This document shows, in pieces, positions 1 to 13,114 of a DNA stretch of 64,000 bases. Made by a program: the position numbers and the translations under genes. This stretch comes from Marsupella aquatica (lineage: Eukaryota; Marchantiophyta), in NCBI GenBank assembly GCA_973895155.1, contig OZ316898.1:4030001-4094000 (forward strand), read 5' to 3'. The notes below the pieces were generated by a model. It was not told the origin of the DNA, made no database searches, and saw only the letters and a program-made list of their open reading frames with translations. Every line of letters begins with the position of its first letter. The first letter of the stretch is position 1.

Positions 1-179
1 TCCAACAATGCCAGTGCCGCAACCCCTCGTTATGCTTCAGCTGCTGCTTCTCCCTTACCGTTACAGAACATGATGAAGTCATTTAGAGAGGAATTGCACA
101 CCTTTTGCTGAATCGTATCCAGACATTAGGCTCTGCTGCTCCAGAAGCTTGCCCACCACATTCTCTCCTTCCACTCTAG
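1..179 (+). CDS. Possible 3' end of a gene running in from the left edge
   Basis: From base 1 a frame stays open for 36 codons, rich in Ala, Ser and Pro and ending ...MMKSFREELHTFC with a stop at 109-111. A shift of one frame near 104 would instead continue as LLNRIQTLGSAAPEACPP and stop at 177-179, which reads more naturally after REELHT. This suggests either a terminal exon with a small indel or a chance open stretch. I do not recognise the family. The upstream part lies outside the window. Confidence 0.25.
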
Positions 180-3100
180 AATTTTGTGCTATGGTGTAGA
201 CAGGCACCTGTTGAACTCATTTGACAAGTGTTTATATCACAATAGCTCGATCAGTGGAATTAAGAAGCAAATGCCGTCGCACATGCACAACACAATGGAG
301 CGAATTGTGAATAATTGAATACAAACGGTTTGATCGTAGTCGTGGCAAAAATTACGTTAAGCAGCTGTTCTCTATACCTTCAGGCTGATGGTAAACTTCA
401 CAGGATCGGCCGAGTGCTCAACACCTTGTGGCATTAGAGCCTCCGCCTCGACTCCAAACCAAATATCCTTCTCTGCACAGTTTCGCACCAACCTGCTTGA
501 ATTCTGCAATTTCAAATCCCAGTCAGACCAGTAAAAGAGTGCATCTGTGTGCTAAATGCGTTCAAGGGCAAACGCTCGAGGTCAATCGCTACGACTTCTA
601 ACATACGTCAAATTAACGAAGATTTACAACTCACCCCCAACGCTGTACTTTGCGAGTGTGCAATCGTGAACACTACTTTCTCACATGCTAGTTTGACAAT
701 TGAATACGTCCTGTGACTCGGGAGTCTGCTCAGTGAATAACGATCTACGGATAGTGCACGGAACCTTCCGAACTGGCGGACGAAATACTCGCATTTATCC
801 GGGGGTGTAATAATTCGACAGTCAAGTATTTGCACAAAAGGGTGCAACGAGAACATAGAAACTGAAGTATAAATCCATCTTTTATGGAAAAGGTAGATTG
901 AACTAATTAAGAACATATTCATCTACACAAACGTGTGCTGCTCGTTGTCACCAATGACGAAGTCGGGGGTTCTTTCTTAGGACTTTGAACACTATCTCAC
1001 AATGTTTCAATTCATTTCTCTCTGCCCCGGACCACTCTTCGGAACCCTGAACTTATTCGATAGTGACCTCCAGTCCCCCACTGAGGTTAGGGTTGTAATT
1101 CAGGGTTGAAGGTGGACGCCATACTCACTTGTTGAAGTGCACTTCTCCTGCAAGATGAAAAGGCCAAGAAAGAGTCGGCAAACAAAGTTGGAGAATGAGA
1201 TATTCTAGCTATACAGAATTTTTTCGAGCAAAGTTCACAAACACGTCCTAGTTGGAGAATCGCATACTAAAAAATATACAAACTGCTTTCAGGGGCATTG
1301 CTGAACTAGCAAACGTTCACAAACACGTCCTACTGTTCGATCGAATTGTCGAACATTAGCAGTCTACAACTCTGGCAGCAATTTTAGGAGCAATGTAGGT
1401 CGATCCATTGAGACCCGCAGACAAACTTAACGGTCCTCTAAGAAAGTGATTTCTCCGTGAACTTTTTTAGCTAAATCATTGCACTGCAGATCATCATCAG
1501 AAATTGATTTCTCCACGGGGAAAACATTGTTAGTAAACCACCCACAGTAATTCTGGAATTCACAGCTGTTGCTCCGATTTACGTTCTTTATTAAACGCAG
1601 AGAGTGAAACTTTCAGAATCTCGTGGCAAAGGCGAATCTCTTCTTCTAGAATTGTCCTTTGAGTGCGGATAGCAGGGTGTGAAACGAGAGATAGAAATAC
1701 TGAAGAAGCTAAATATGTTTCAAAGTCCCAACTCTATAAATTAAATCAAAATCAGCTCCCACGTCTGCGCCGGAACAACAATGCCATATAAAGTATGCAT
1801 ATACTCTTGCGCTACGAAAAAAGGTGTCACCTTAGCTCTTACTCCTCTATGCACAATCCAAATCTCATGAAGTGAAAAACCATCCAGCATCTCCCATCTA
1901 CAATTATGACCCAAAATACAAATCCCAGACGAAACGCCCCACCCGTGTGGAAGATGGATCCACTACCAAAATCAGGCATAAACCTCAGGAAAAGATAAAC
2001 CCCGGGAGCTGATCACCTCTCCCACTCACTTAGACGCTAAATAATCCTCAACCCTAAAGCTTTAACAATGGGGAGAAAATTAGACTAACAGACAAGACGA
2101 GCGATCGAAGAAACTCACATTGCAGCAGGCACAAAAGCTGTCGCCGGCTTCTGCATTGTCTTTGACTGCTTGTGAATTGAGCAGGACGGACTACTGCCAA
2201 ACCAAGAGCAAAGGTATCTCAGCTGTCGGGCTGAATGACAGAAGAAGTGACCATCCCAAATCTGTGAAGCTCTCTCTCGTCTTATTGTAACCCTACTCAA
2301 TTGGAAGGCCACTCCGCAGACCTTTCCAATGAACCTAATAATTTCATTGAGAACTAAGAGACCCACAAATTGTCAAAGATGACGCTGTAAGTTTTCTTGC
2401 CACATTTCAGTCCTGTATATTGTACTATATGAGTAGAAGAAGGGTTCTGATGTAAAATCTTGGGTTACCAAAGTATATAATATTTACTACATGAGTACAA
2501 AGATAGGTGTGATACGGTCTATCCGATTTCGAAAAAGTCTATCTGAGTCACTGCAAAACGTGGAAGTCCATCATACGCGTTTCTACCATCCAGAACACTC
2601 CACGGAAGCTCCACAGACGAGGAGGTTGCTCTCCACGAATCTCAAGGGCCCAAATTGAGGTTCAATTGAACTCTTCTTGTTCACTCCATAGAATGAAACG
2701 TTCTGCCTCGAGCTTAAGTTCAGTGAACGCGGGTACCATCACCGCTAGTCGGACAGTGGTTCAGCTATGAGCTGATTGGGATGGCAAGTATAGACAATCT
2801 TTTTGTCATTAACAAGTCCGGCGGCCTCATCTTCTACAAGGTATTTCAGTTTTATCAAAACACCTTGCTGATTTTGCCTCCTTTGACATTTTATCCACCT
2901 GACGAGTTTTTACTTCAGGGTTCTGGAACACACTTCTCCAATTGCCGTATATCATCCATCTCTCTGTCCGACCCTCTGTGAGGGCAATGCTGGATAAGAT
3001 GGTAAAACCGCCATGAAGGGATTCTCTGGCAGTGACTAAATAGTTAGAGCTCAAGAGGCCGTTGGGTCTTATTGGATTAGCTGGTGGAGTGAAATCTATT

Positions 3101-4326
3101 TTATTCCTGGTACTGACCAATTAGAGCAAAACCAGGTCTGGTCTTCTTTTTAACCAAATGGCGAGCAATGCCGTTCTGGCTTGTGTTTTTGGTCGGTGTG
3201 GCTGTCGTTGTAATCTAGGGTGCTCACTTATGTGACAGGAATATGGTTCCACGGGACGCTTTGAGATTAGCGAGTCTCTGGCACTCGATGCATGCGATTT
3301 CCGTTCAGCTTTCTCCTACACCAGGCTGCACTGGGATTGAAGTTCTGGAGGCCGATACATTTAATCTTCACTGCTTCCAGTCGCTCACAGGTACCATCGA
3401 CCTTTCACTTTCCGACGCATCACTGTTTCTAACAGCTACCTGCACGCAATTGTAGGATCAGAGGCGGAATAGAACCAAGATACACATCGTAATGGACGGT
3501 AGTTGTCCGTAGCGAATGGTTTTACCTTGGTCGTCTAGTTGCTATTATGCCCTTTAGAGTTCCTAATGTCTCGTGGACTTCATTATCACCGAGTGGACGT
3601 TTCCAGCAATAATTAGTAATGTTCTACTTGAAAACTTCTGAAGTAGCTAAGGTCTAAAGTACCACATAGATCAGATCAGTGGCCAGATTCCACTGAAATT
3701 CCACTGGTTCAGATTTTACTACCGTAATGCTGTTTTCCTCTCACGGTGAGGGATTTCAAGATTGAGTTCGTATTAGATCTAGTCAGTGCTCAGTCAGAGA
3801 ACAGTCACAGACTGACGATCAAAAGTCTCAATCATCCTCTTACCTGCTGCTACAAAACTTTGTTGCAGATTTCAGATACCAGAACTCAAGGTTGCCAATT
3901 CTTTCAGCGACCTCACTATAATCTGACTTTAAATCATGCGCTGATTGCAATTTAATAAAGACTGTCTAACAGTTCGATGAATTAGAACACCCACCAGAAA
4001 CTCCGTCTGCTCTGATGTTCTAGTCTCCCAAGACTTTCTATGAAGTCCAGAGAGGAGACATCAGGGACAGTGAAGCACGGAACCACAGCTCCATTCCGCT
4101 TGCTAATAACGTTGAATTGCCTGTAGGTTTTGCAGGCGGGAAGTGAAGCATGGAGCAGCATTTTCCGGCGGACATGATTGCCAAGGTACAACTTCTACCA
4201 GGGATCACTGAAAGATGAGAGTACTTTGGTCCATGGAAAGTTGCTATAGAGGGTTTGATCGGTTACCATGTTGTGGACGGACAGGGTTGACTGTCGTAAG
4301 GTTGACGATTCCATCAATTGGTACAA
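180..4326. other. Mostly unassigned DNA before the epimerase gene
   Basis: Only short open frames of under about 105 codons are present, on both strands, and none shows a recognisable domain or a convincing exon chain. One piece, about 2330-2450, matches a repeat found twice more in the window and is listed separately. The last part, about 4200-4326, should hold the epimerase promoter and 5' leader, but I see no clear TATA motif there. Confidence 0.5.
2330..2450. repeat. Dispersed repeat fragment, third copy of the 12.1/29.4 kb family
   Basis: The stretch running from ATTTCATTGAGAACT through TTTTCTTGCCACA and ACTATATGAGTA closely parallels about 12085-12200 and about 29430-29570. It is more diverged than those two are from each other, so it is an older, independent copy. 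This shows that part of the DWNN-bearing duplicated segment consists of a dispersed repeat and is not unique DNA. Confidence 0.5.
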
Positions 4327-6848
4327 ATGGCGTATGGTGTTACAGGCCGGGATGCCCTTCTCGTTAAGTCTCCTATGTCTCTTGTCATTGCGTCGCCTCT
4401 CTCCTCCAAACTGAAAGTTCCTCCACCATCTGATGTACATGAAGGACATCCGGGGACTTGCTTACCACAAGCATCTAGAAAGCCCTCTGTTGGAATGAGG
4501 GCGTCATGGGGAGGTGGCAGTGCGTCTCGGATTGTCTGCAATTGCACTCCTCCTCCTCCTCCTTTCTCCAACAGCAACAATGCATCCTCCCCAATTCCGT
4601 GGGAGGATGCTTTGGATTCCTTTGCAGTGGATGTTGTAGGAGCAGAGGCAATAGCTCTCAATGTTCCTCTCATTGCGCCGTTTACCATCGCTATCACTAG
4701 GCTGGACGAGGTTCAGAACGTGGCCATCTCTGTGGCGCTGTCTGATGGAAGTATTGGATGGGGAGAGGCTCCTACTCTGCCTCCGGTCACAGCAGAGAAT
4801 CAAATTGTGGCGTTGGCAAAGGCTGCTCAGGCTTGTGAATTTTTACAAGTGGAGCCTGGGCAAAGTCTGAGGGAGATTCTTCAGAAGATGGCTCGAATTC
4901 TTCCAGGACATGACTTTGCTTCGGTATGTGAAAATGTGGACAGAGTATTTTTTAATTCGAGTCTCAATCTTTTGCTGTGGGTCATGAGCTATTCAGCAGC
5001 TTGGAGGCACTGCGGGTGAAGGTGTTACTTGCCATTGTTTAATAATTTTACCGCTCCATGAATTTGACACAGATGAGTGGGTGAAGGTTCGAGCAGGGAT
5101 GGAGATGGCGGTGGTGGATGCAGTCGCCTGCAGCCTGAAGCTGCCCCTTTGGAAATTCTTTGGAGGTCATAGTTCGAGTGTCACCACTGATATCACGGTA
5201 GCGACATACTACCCACCTTGATCTCACTCGTGTTAACGTTTATCCTTGGAAGTACCCATCAGCATCTCAGTAGCAACAGATTTGATGTTTGTAATTACAG
5301 ATAACTTACAAATTAAAGAAAAAAGGAAACTATCAGAGAATTCCAATGGGGATGTCTGGGTGCCAAAGTAGGCCTTGTGATAGTTTCTATTGTTCTTCGA
5401 TCCAAAGTATTCATATGCTCTCTAGACCATGGAAAGAAGGAGCTCTCACAGGTAAACTTTACCAGATTCCCATATGCCCAGAGGACCAAGCGGAGCAGTT
5501 GGCTGTGCAATACGCAGCAAGAGGCTTTGCTACCATCAAGACAAAGGTGGGCGGGAGAGCTCTTTCTTCAGATATTTCCCTTTTGAAAGCAATTCGGAGA
5601 GGCCATCCTTCATGCTCTTTAATCTTGGATGCCAATTGTGGATATACTGCTGGCGAGGCTCTTCAAGTTCTTCGAGAGCTGCATGGTAATTACACAAAGC
5701 ACACCATCCCTAGATCACAGCAGCACAAAGAGTCTTATTTCCATTCTATAGCCTGCTCTGGAAGGTGGATGCATTACGAACAAATATATAATCAGAATCC
5801 AATGTGTCCTGACAGTTATCTTTGCCTCCATTTTGCTCGCAGATCTGGGTTTGACTCCGACTCTATTTGAGCAACCAGTTATGCGTGACGATTGGACTGG
5901 CCTTGGACAAGTCAGCCGGATGGCTAGAGAGCTATACGATGTACCAGTAGCAGCAGACGAGAGCTGCCGGAACCGACGTGATGCGCAGTACATTGCGGAG
6001 AGGGGATTAGCAGAAGTGGTGAATGTGAAATTGGCCAAAATGGGAGTCATGGAAGCACTTGAACTTGTGGCTTTAGTGAGAAAGGAAGGATTGGGCCTGA
6101 TGATTGGTGGCATGGTGGAGACTCGATTGGCAATGGGCTTTGCTGCGCATCTTGTGGGCGGGTTGGGAGGTTTTAGGTATCCCTCCTGTGCAAGTTCTAG
6201 TCTTGTGCAGAATTGCTTATGCTCTTAATGTCTCTTTCTACTGAAAGCAATCAACTTTCTAGTAGTATTTAAGCAGTATGCGTAGTCTCTGAATTTGAGT
6301 AAGAATGCGTTGCAAGGACTGTAATGTAATTTCAACTCGCCCCAACGTTGATAAGCATTTCCCGTGACGGATCTTTCGGTTGCTTCCCTTTGCCAGCCTT
6401 TATAAGTCATAGGCAGCCTGGCGCATGGGTTATACAAGCTAGTAACCATACTCTAACAAGACTGTCGTAACAAAATATAGAGCACAAAGAACAAATCTAG
6501 AAGGGATGTGAAGAATGTGGAAAATTTTGTAAATCTTATTTTTTTCTCAAGAACAAGGACTTACGTTTTGTCTCAGATTTGTAGATTTGGATACCCCACT
6601 TCTACTCGCGGAAGATCCGGTGCGTGGTGGCTACAAAGGTATTAGTAGCTATGCCTGGTGCTTCCAAGGGATCCAGTAGATATTATCATCATTTCTTTCA
6701 ATTCAAAAATTCATTCACAGAAACCTTACTGCTCTATGAAGTTGGCCTTTGATGGTTCTGAATTAACTTTGTTAGGTGGCATCTTGAAGTCAATGGTGCA
6801 GTGTACACATTTTCTGAAGACTATGGACATGGGGGTAGACTCGGTTGA
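4327..6848 (+). CDS. L-Ala-D/L-Glu-type dipeptide epimerase, six exons
   Basis: Enolase-superfamily (mandelate racemase type) dipeptide epimerase, which epimerises the alpha-carbon of dipeptides such as Ala-Glu. Inferred exons 4327-4923, 5087-5197, 5466-5685, 5843-6176, 6577-6638 and 6790-6848 join in phase at GT-AG borders to 460 codons plus stop. The first ~100 residues are Ser/Pro-rich and look like an organelle leader. The lid domain follows (VVGAEAIALNVPLIAPFTIA). The barrel then carries the expected catalytic set: KTK in TIKTKVGG (Lys base), metal ligands Asp in LILDANCGYT, Glu in LFEQPV and Asp in VAADES, and the second Lys in VNVKLAKMG. The reported open frame begins with TTG at 4318; the first ATG is at 4327. 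The C terminus stops soon after GHGGRLG, slightly shorter than I would expect for the family. The last two exon borders are the least certain. No functional break is visible. Confidence 0.85.
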
Positions 6849-6861
6849 ATTGCGAACTGCA

Positions 6862-6979
6862 GATTCCGTGCAAGGCCTAGAGCAACGTTTTGTTTGTCCA
6901 ACTCTCATATATGCTGAGGAGATTCCGTGCAAGGCCTAGAGCAGCGTTTGGTTTGTCCAACTCTCATATATGCTGAGGA
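6862..6979. repeat. 59-bp tandem duplication just 3' of the epimerase
   Basis: The unit starting GATTCCGTGCAAGGCCTAGA at 6862 is repeated at 6921 with two or so differences. It lies immediately downstream of the epimerase stop, so it is probably in the 3' UTR. It is a recent local duplication with no coding content. Confidence 0.85.
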
Positions 6980-7163
6980 AATACATCGACCGCGTAAATA
7001 CGCCTGCGAGTTCTGATACTCATTAGTTTTTAGGATTTGTCGACCACTGTAGACTATAATGATCCACTACGACATAGTTTTGTAACTCCTTCGCTATTCT
7101 ATAAGTCACAACAATTTGGGCCGCCTATTAGTTTGAAATCCCTTGCGTGTTTCAGCATGGTCT

Positions 7164-7430
7164 GCAATGCGACTGTTGTACTACTCACCTTCCCAGAAAA
7201 GTGAAGTTAGTGGGATCTCCACGAAGTAACTTCTGGCATTGAGTGCGAATGCAATGCGACTGTTGTACTACTCACCTTCCCAGAAAAGTGAAGTTAGTGG
7301 GATCTCCACGAAGTAACTTCTGGCATTGAGTGCGAATTCGCATTACACAGTGGTCCACAACGCGAGTGTTGTACTCCTGCCTCTCCCGAAAGTGAAGTTA
7401 ATGGGACTTCCACCAAGAAACTTCACCACT
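7164..7430. repeat. 87-bp tandem repeat, two near-identical units and a diverged third
   Basis: Unit 1 (7164-7250) and unit 2 (7251-7337) both read GCAATGCGACTGTTGTACTA onward and are practically identical. A third copy, recognisable by GTGTTGTACTCC and AAAGTGAAGTTAATGGGA, runs to about 7430. It sits in the space between the convergent epimerase and gyrB genes. Confidence 0.85.
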
Positions 7431-7476
7431 TGAATTCACATTTTGCTGTGAGGAACTTTATTTCTTTTCTTTGATC

Positions 7477-7536
7477 ACTCAATTATTGTATTACTATTAG
7501 GCTGACCTTGAGTACATACTATTACAATAATTGAGT
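7477..7536. repeat. 14-bp perfect inverted repeat
   Basis: ACTCAATTATTGTA at 7477-7490 is exactly complementary to TACAATAATTGAGT at 7523-7536, with a 32-base spacer. It is AT-rich and lies about 460 bases beyond the gyrB stop. It could be a small transposon footprint or a 3'-end hairpin; there is no evidence for either beyond the symmetry. Confidence 0.6.
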
Positions 7537-7994
7537 AGGTAAATGAGTGGCAAGATGCTGCACCTTGCCAGTATGTGCCAACCAACGGATAACACTCCAC
7601 AAGAGCAGACATGAAGTATAAATGAATCCTCACGTCCCATAAAGCAGGCACTTGGGCCAATCAATGTCAAAATTGCAGTGATGAGGTATGCCTAACATAA
7701 ATTGGTCGACAACCCTGTGCCTTTCAACCACAAATTTGTAGCTGCCAGTTCTTCAAAATTTCAAGAGTAGATCGACGTGTAGAAGGGTCGAAATAGAACG
7801 ACAGGTTTCAAATAAAGTCAGGCCATACCAGTATGCCGGTTTCAAAGAAAGTAATGTCAAACCTGTATGTTCTATGCCGACCCTTGTACAAATCATCCAG
7901 GCACTGTACCCATCAATGTTTCTATCCCTCTATCCTCCTACGTACCCATTTATCAATCTTTCTAGAGCAAGTACTTCGATCTCGATTCTGCAAG

Positions 7995-10412
7995 CTAGAA
8001 ATCCAGATTCTCGACACCTAACATGTACGGAGAATTACTAATAAGCTCTTTCCGGGGCTCCACCTTTGGACCCATCAGCATTGCAAACCTGTGACTCGCT
8101 TCTGCAGCGTCTTCGATTGTAAGTTGTCTCAGCATCCTATTGGCCGGGTCCAGTGTTGTCTCCCATAATTGCAGAGGCATCATCTCTCCTAAGCCTTTAA
8201 AACGTTGAATATTGTAGGAAGCATTTGACGGAAAACTCTTCAAAAGTGATTGCAGCTCACCCTCATCATAACAATACGTTGCTTGCTTTCCCCGTTCTAC
8301 CTTGTATAGAGGAGGTACTCCCACATAGATGCACCCTGCTTCAAATAATTGCCTCTGATATCGAAAGAGGAAAGTGAGAAGTAAAGTACGAATGTGGGCT
8401 CCATCAACATCAGCATCCGTGAGAATGATAATTTTATGATAGCGTAGGTTCTCTAATTTGAACTCCTCTCCCTTTACCCCAAGGCCGAGGGCAATAATCA
8501 TATCTTGGATCTCTCGATTTTTGTAAATAGCAGCATCCTCTTTTCTCTCAACATTCAAAATTTTTCCTCGTAGTGGCAATACTGCCTGGAATTTTCTGTC
8601 TCTGCCCTGCTTGGCACTGCCCCCAGCCGAATCTCCTTCCACAATGAAAATTTCTGAGTTTCGAGGATCCGTGCAAGAGCAGTCTGACAGCTTTCCTGGA
8701 AGCATTGCAGACTTAAGGACATTTTTCCGCCGCACAAGCTCTCTAGCCTTTTTAGCAGCCATAGCAGCCTTGAAGGCCTGGATGGCTTTCGACAAGATTG
8801 TCTCCAAAACATCAGGATGGGTCTCCAGATACTCAGTGACAAGTTCACCGACCGATTGCTCAACAACACGCCGCACCTCTAGATTTCCGAGCCTTGTTTT
8901 AGTCTGCCCTTCAAATTCAGGATTTGGAACCTTGACGGCCACAACGCAAGTTAAGCCCTCTCTTGCATGATCCCCACTCAAATTCTCGTCTTTCTCCTTG
9001 AGGATCTTCATCTTTCTCCCGAGAGAGTTCAGAGTACGAGTTACAGCTGCCTTCATCCCATCCAGATGAGTGCCACCATCACTAGTTCTTATGCTGTTGG
9101 CATATCCAAGAATTGTATCTGTATAAGCATCTGCACACCACTGAAGTGCCACATCAACTGTGATGCCGTCCCTTTCTCTCCTTACTGAGATGGGCTCGTG
9201 CAGGCGTTCCTTATCCTGATTGAGCCATAGCACATACTCATTCAGACCTCCTGCAAAATGGTACTCTTTAGAACGCGCCTGTTCACCATCACCTTGTGTC
9301 AATCTAATAGTCACCTCAGAATTGAGAAAGGCCAGCTCCCTTAATCGTCCTGATATAGTAGTGTAATCAAATTCGATACTAGAAGTAAAAATCTCAGTGT
9401 CTGGCCTGAAAATGACTCGCGTTCCTGATTTTGCCTTGAGCTCCTCCGGGAGAGGCCTACTGGTAAGTTCAGTGACTGGTTTCCCACGTGCATAGAACTG
9501 CTCATATTCTTGACCATTCCGCCACACATTCACTTGCAAATTCTCAGATAGGGCATTCACCACAGAGATACCCACGCCGTGCAAGCCCCCGGAGACAGAG
9601 TACCCACTGCCATCACCACCAAATTTGCCACCAGCATGGAGCACGGTCAAGACTGTTTCCACAGCAGATTTCCCAGTGCTTCCATGCACCCCAGTTGGTA
9701 TCCCCCGACCATTGTCAGTTACACTAACAGACCCATCCGCCAGAAGCTCCACATCGATCTGGGTGGCAAAACCAGCTTGAACTTCGTCAATGGAGTTGTC
9801 AAGAACCTCCCACACAAGATGATGGAGGCCCTTGGGCCCAGTGCTCCCGATATACATGCCTGGACGCTTCCGGACCGGCTCCAACCCCTCTAACACCTGA
9901 ATTTGTTCGGCATCATAGGCATCCATTGATTCAGGTGATGCCTCGACTGGTACACTGGTGCTAATGGCCCGTATAACCTCACCCCCTCTCCATCCCGCCC
10001 TAAACCCTAAACCCTCGCAAATATCAGAGCTGCTCCTAAGGGTTGGGAGAATCTGAGGGACCCCCAAAATGACACCAGTCAGGTTGATCCTGCTACAACG
10101 AGACCTGTCCTCCTTTCTGATGCCGCAGATGGGCTTGCTCTCCTCCGAGACTCTCAGTCGTGACACCACACTTACCAGAGGCCTGAACCCTAGCTTCACA
10201 GCTATCTTCTGACTCGGCTGAAAAAGTAGCCTCCGTGAGCCAGCAACAAAATTGTTAGTCTCCGCCATGAGGGCACTCCGAGAGCCGTTGCAAGAGAGAG
10301 CCATGGCGGACTGTGACAAATGTGGAGCAATTCCAGCTCTGGTGCCGGTGGTGCTCGTGGCGCAGCTCAAAAACAACGCACCGACAGCTGACTTGAGATT
10401 AAATGGGTACAT
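7995..10412 (-). CDS. GYRB: DNA gyrase subunit B, organelle type, intronless
   Basis: ATPase subunit of the bacterial-type DNA gyrase that plants keep for chloroplast and mitochondrial DNA supercoiling; it pairs with GyrA. The 805-codon frame starts at an ATG and is unbroken. Residues 1 to about 157 are a non-conserved leader rich in Ser, Arg and Ala, fitting an organelle transit peptide; later in-frame ATGs could serve as alternative starts. The GHKL ATPase begins near [20 protein letters not shown], with [24 protein letters not shown] and GLHGVG. The TOPRIM domain has [17 protein letters not shown] and [13 protein letters not shown], and the C-terminal motif is [20 protein letters not shown]. 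The long insertion of E. coli GyrB is absent, as in the shorter GyrB type. There is no intron, which is unusual if, as I recall, flowering-plant GYRB genes have many. It could be a functional retrocopy or a lineage trait. Confidence 0.95.
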   Translation of the reverse strand: MYPFNLKSAVGALFLSCATSTTGTRAGIAPHLSQSAMALSCNGSRSALMAETNNFVAGSRRLLFQPSQKIAVKLGFRPLVSVVSRLRVSEESKPICGIRKEDRSRCSRINLTGVILGVPQILPTLRSSSDICEGLGFRAGWRGGEVIRAISTSVPVEASPESMDAYDAEQIQVLEGLEPVRKRPGMYIGSTGPKGLHHLVWEVLDNSIDEVQAGFATQIDVELLADGSVSVTDNGRGIPTGVHGSTGKSAVETVLTVLHAGGKFGGDGSGYSVSGGLHGVGISVVNALSENLQVNVWRNGQEYEQFYARGKPVTELTSRPLPEELKAKSGTRVIFRPDTEIFTSSIEFDYTTISGRLRELAFLNSEVTIRLTQGDGEQARSKEYHFAGGLNEYVLWLNQDKERLHEPISVRRERDGITVDVALQWCADAYTDTILGYANSIRTSDGGTHLDGMKAAVTRTLNSLGRKMKILKEKDENLSGDHAREGLTCVVAVKVPNPEFEGQTKTRLGNLEVRRVVEQSVGELVTEYLETHPDVLETILSKAIQAFKAAMAAKKARELVRRKNVLKSAMLPGKLSDCSCTDPRNSEIFIVEGDSAGGSAKQGRDRKFQAVLPLRGKILNVERKEDAAIYKNREIQDMIIALGLGVKGEEFKLENLRYHKIIILTDADVDGAHIRTLLLTFLFRYQRQLFEAGCIYVGVPPLYKVERGKQATYCYDEGELQSLLKSFPSNASYNIQRFKGLGEMMPLQLWETTLDPANRMLRQLTIEDAAEASHRFAMLMGPKVEPRKELISNSPYMLGVENLDF

Positions 10413-11849
10413 AAGTGCAGCAACTCGGAATCCGAACTCTTCTCACTCGCCGAATCGCGCTTCAATCATCATCCGATGAAGATTACATTCTCATCGCTCT
10501 GGAGCAAACGATCCAGACAGCAGCACCCTAAACCCTGACCCCATCAACCGATCCATCCTGAGCGCTTGCAAGCGACAGTCGAAAAGCTAAGTTTCCAGAA
10601 TTCCTGTGAGCGGCTCCAGCCCGAGATTGAAGAAAATGGTCTGAGCGAGACGGAGATTCTCAGCTCGTCGTGCTGGTGCTGTCTTGTGACTACGAGACAG
10701 CCATAGTTCTCATGGCGGGAGATGTTTGCCTTTTTCGATTGCGTCGTGGCCAGAATTTCGTTTGCGCAGACGGAGAGGCCCACGAGGTTTGATCCAGATT
10801 TTAACGAGGCACACAAAACACTAAACTGTTTTCCCACGGCAAATATTTGGTTGGGCCTCTAAATTTGCTGCGCATCTATATATATTTTTGGTTACGCACA
10901 TATCTAACAAACTCTGGGAAAAATGGAGATTGAGATAAGGTGAGTTTCCTACATGGCATAGCTAGCATGTGAAGAGTTACTCAACAACCAGTTGAAGAGT
11001 TACTCAACAACCAGTTGAATCTAAATTGATGAATGGATAACAGGTTTAGATGGCCCTGCTGCTGGCTGGAAAGTGAGCCCACAAATGCATATTTGGCAGT
11101 GCCTTGTGGGGTACCCACCAATGGTAGACTCCATGCTGGTGCCCACCATCAATCATGTCACTCAAAACAGGCTATTGCAAAAATGAAATCATTTCCAGAT
11201 AACTCCCATGTCCTACACACAAATCTCAACAAGAAGGTCCTTAATGTAAATTGCATTATGGATACCATTCAACCTAATCAAAAGTCTACTTTCAAATGCT
11301 ACATTTAGAGTGAAGCATCTAGATTAATTAGTAGTTTTTCCTCTTTATTTACACCCTTTTCTAGTGCCTAAAACGCCTTGAATAGGAGCCTGGCTAGCTA
11401 CTTTTTCCTCTTTGTTTTCTTACATACTGACCTGGATACTGGAGCTTCGCTCAGGTTCACTGTTGCCTTCCTCACCTGAAGTCTCACCCTTAAATTGCCA
11501 CCACCTCAGAGTTATGGTCTCTAGCCTTCCTCACCTCATGCCTCTCCTGAAACTTGTCACCGCCTCAAAGTCATGGACTAGAAACGTAGCTGTAGACCAT
11601 AGGCTCCACAATGTAACTGTGATTAACCTCTTCTACTAACCAAGTCCTTCGTTGAGAGCCTGGTTTTTCTCTTTTTCTCTTTTTTTTTTTTTGGTGGGTG
11701 GGTGGGGGGGGATGATACTCCCATGGAGCTAGTCTGGGTCCCATCATGACACCTTTGCATTTTTTTCTCATTACCACCAATCTTGGTTCCAACAATTTTT
11801 TGATAGCACCTTCAAAATCTCCCTTAATATGCAAGAAGTGGCTGATCTT
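10413..11849. other. gyrB upstream region and unassigned DNA
   Basis: The first 300-400 bases should contain the gyrB promoter; no clear TATA motif stands out. A 23-bp unit (GAAGAGTTACTCAACAACCA...) occurs twice in tandem at 10971-11016. A T11 run followed by a G-rich stretch (GGTGGGTGGGTGGGGGGGGA, about 11680-11710), then GATACTCCCATGG, resembles the ends of the poly-G MITE-like sequences elsewhere in the window. No supported gene. Confidence 0.5.
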
Positions 11850-12940
11850 GCACTTGTTAGAAGCCTCTCAGAAATATATTTCCAACAAGATTACTATCTC
11901 TAGTTTTCATATAGAATTGATAAAGTCATGAATGTCTAAAGATTACTCGATCTATCACTCAGTATGCAGATTCTGTGTTGCCAAAAGTTTCTGGGCAGCT
12001 ACCTTTGATGTCCTACCAATGGAATCTATATATGTTGGGTTTATTAGAAAGTGCTTTCCAGTGAGCCTTACAGTATAGTCTAATTTCATTAACAATTGAG
12101 AACCTGCAAATAGTCAAAGATCACTGTCTCCTTTTCTTGCCACACTTCAATCATGGCTATGCACTATATGAGCAAAAAAGAGGTTTTCACTGTCCTGGAT
12201 GCAGAATTTGTCTGAGCATTTTGGCAGGTCCATCTTGGCTTCAATTTCTTTTCTGTTTTGGCTCAACTTTAATACACTATTGTGATGGGGGGCCAATAAT
12301 GACCCCAGAATTGTTGACCACTTTATTCAGCCTATCCATAAAGGTTATCAAGTCTTTGAGAACCTTCATAAGCAAAAAAATCCAATCTACAAATTTATCC
12401 TTAATAACTGCTTTTACGAGGCATGCCTTTTGCCAAGATTTTTATTAAAGTTAACCAAAGGAAACAATAGAGCATGATTGAATGGTTTTCTGAAAAGCAA
12501 AAACTTTCAGAGAAATCTTTTTCCAATGAAACAGTAGATACTAATAAAGTTTTTCAAAAACAAGTACCAAATATGCATCAGTCCAGAATTCAGGGGTTTA
12601 TTGTGGAAACCTTGTTGTCACAAAGCACATGATTGATAATGTATCAATGATACAGTAATACAACCTCTACGGTACACCATTCGCTGCACTGTTCAGCTTT
12701 TTGTGACCCCCTAACTTTGGTATCGAAGAGATGTTACTAGTATTGTAGCTAGGACAAAACTTTAATTTTATAATCGTGCATTCCAGACCCCCCAGACCTG
12801 GGTTATTGTCTACATTCTATACAATTACCTCCTCTATGCACACCATTCTAAGGTACTACAGTACCTACCTCCTCTAAGATACACCACCACATGGTACTGT
12901 TCAGCTTGTGCTGACCAGATACCTTACTTAAATGGCCTGG

Positions 12941-13114
12941 TTTATTCACCACTCTGTTCTACAACTGAATACACTGTCCTGTGAGCATTGTTCGCCATTT
13001 TTTTGCATTCCATACACCACGTCCTGATTTATTCACCACTCTGTTCTACAACTGAATACACTGTCCTGTGAGCATTGTTCGCCATTTTTTGCATTCCATA
13101 CACCATGTCCTGAT
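12941..13114. repeat. 87-bp tandem duplication
   Basis: The unit TTTATTCACCACTCTGTTCT... at 12941 recurs at 13028, and the two copies are almost identical. Its content (CATTCCATACACCA...TCCTGA) is the antisense of the DWNN gene's C-terminal tail, so it is a further local amplification of that tail. Copy 2 has only one such unit at about 30295-30380. Confidence 0.8.
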
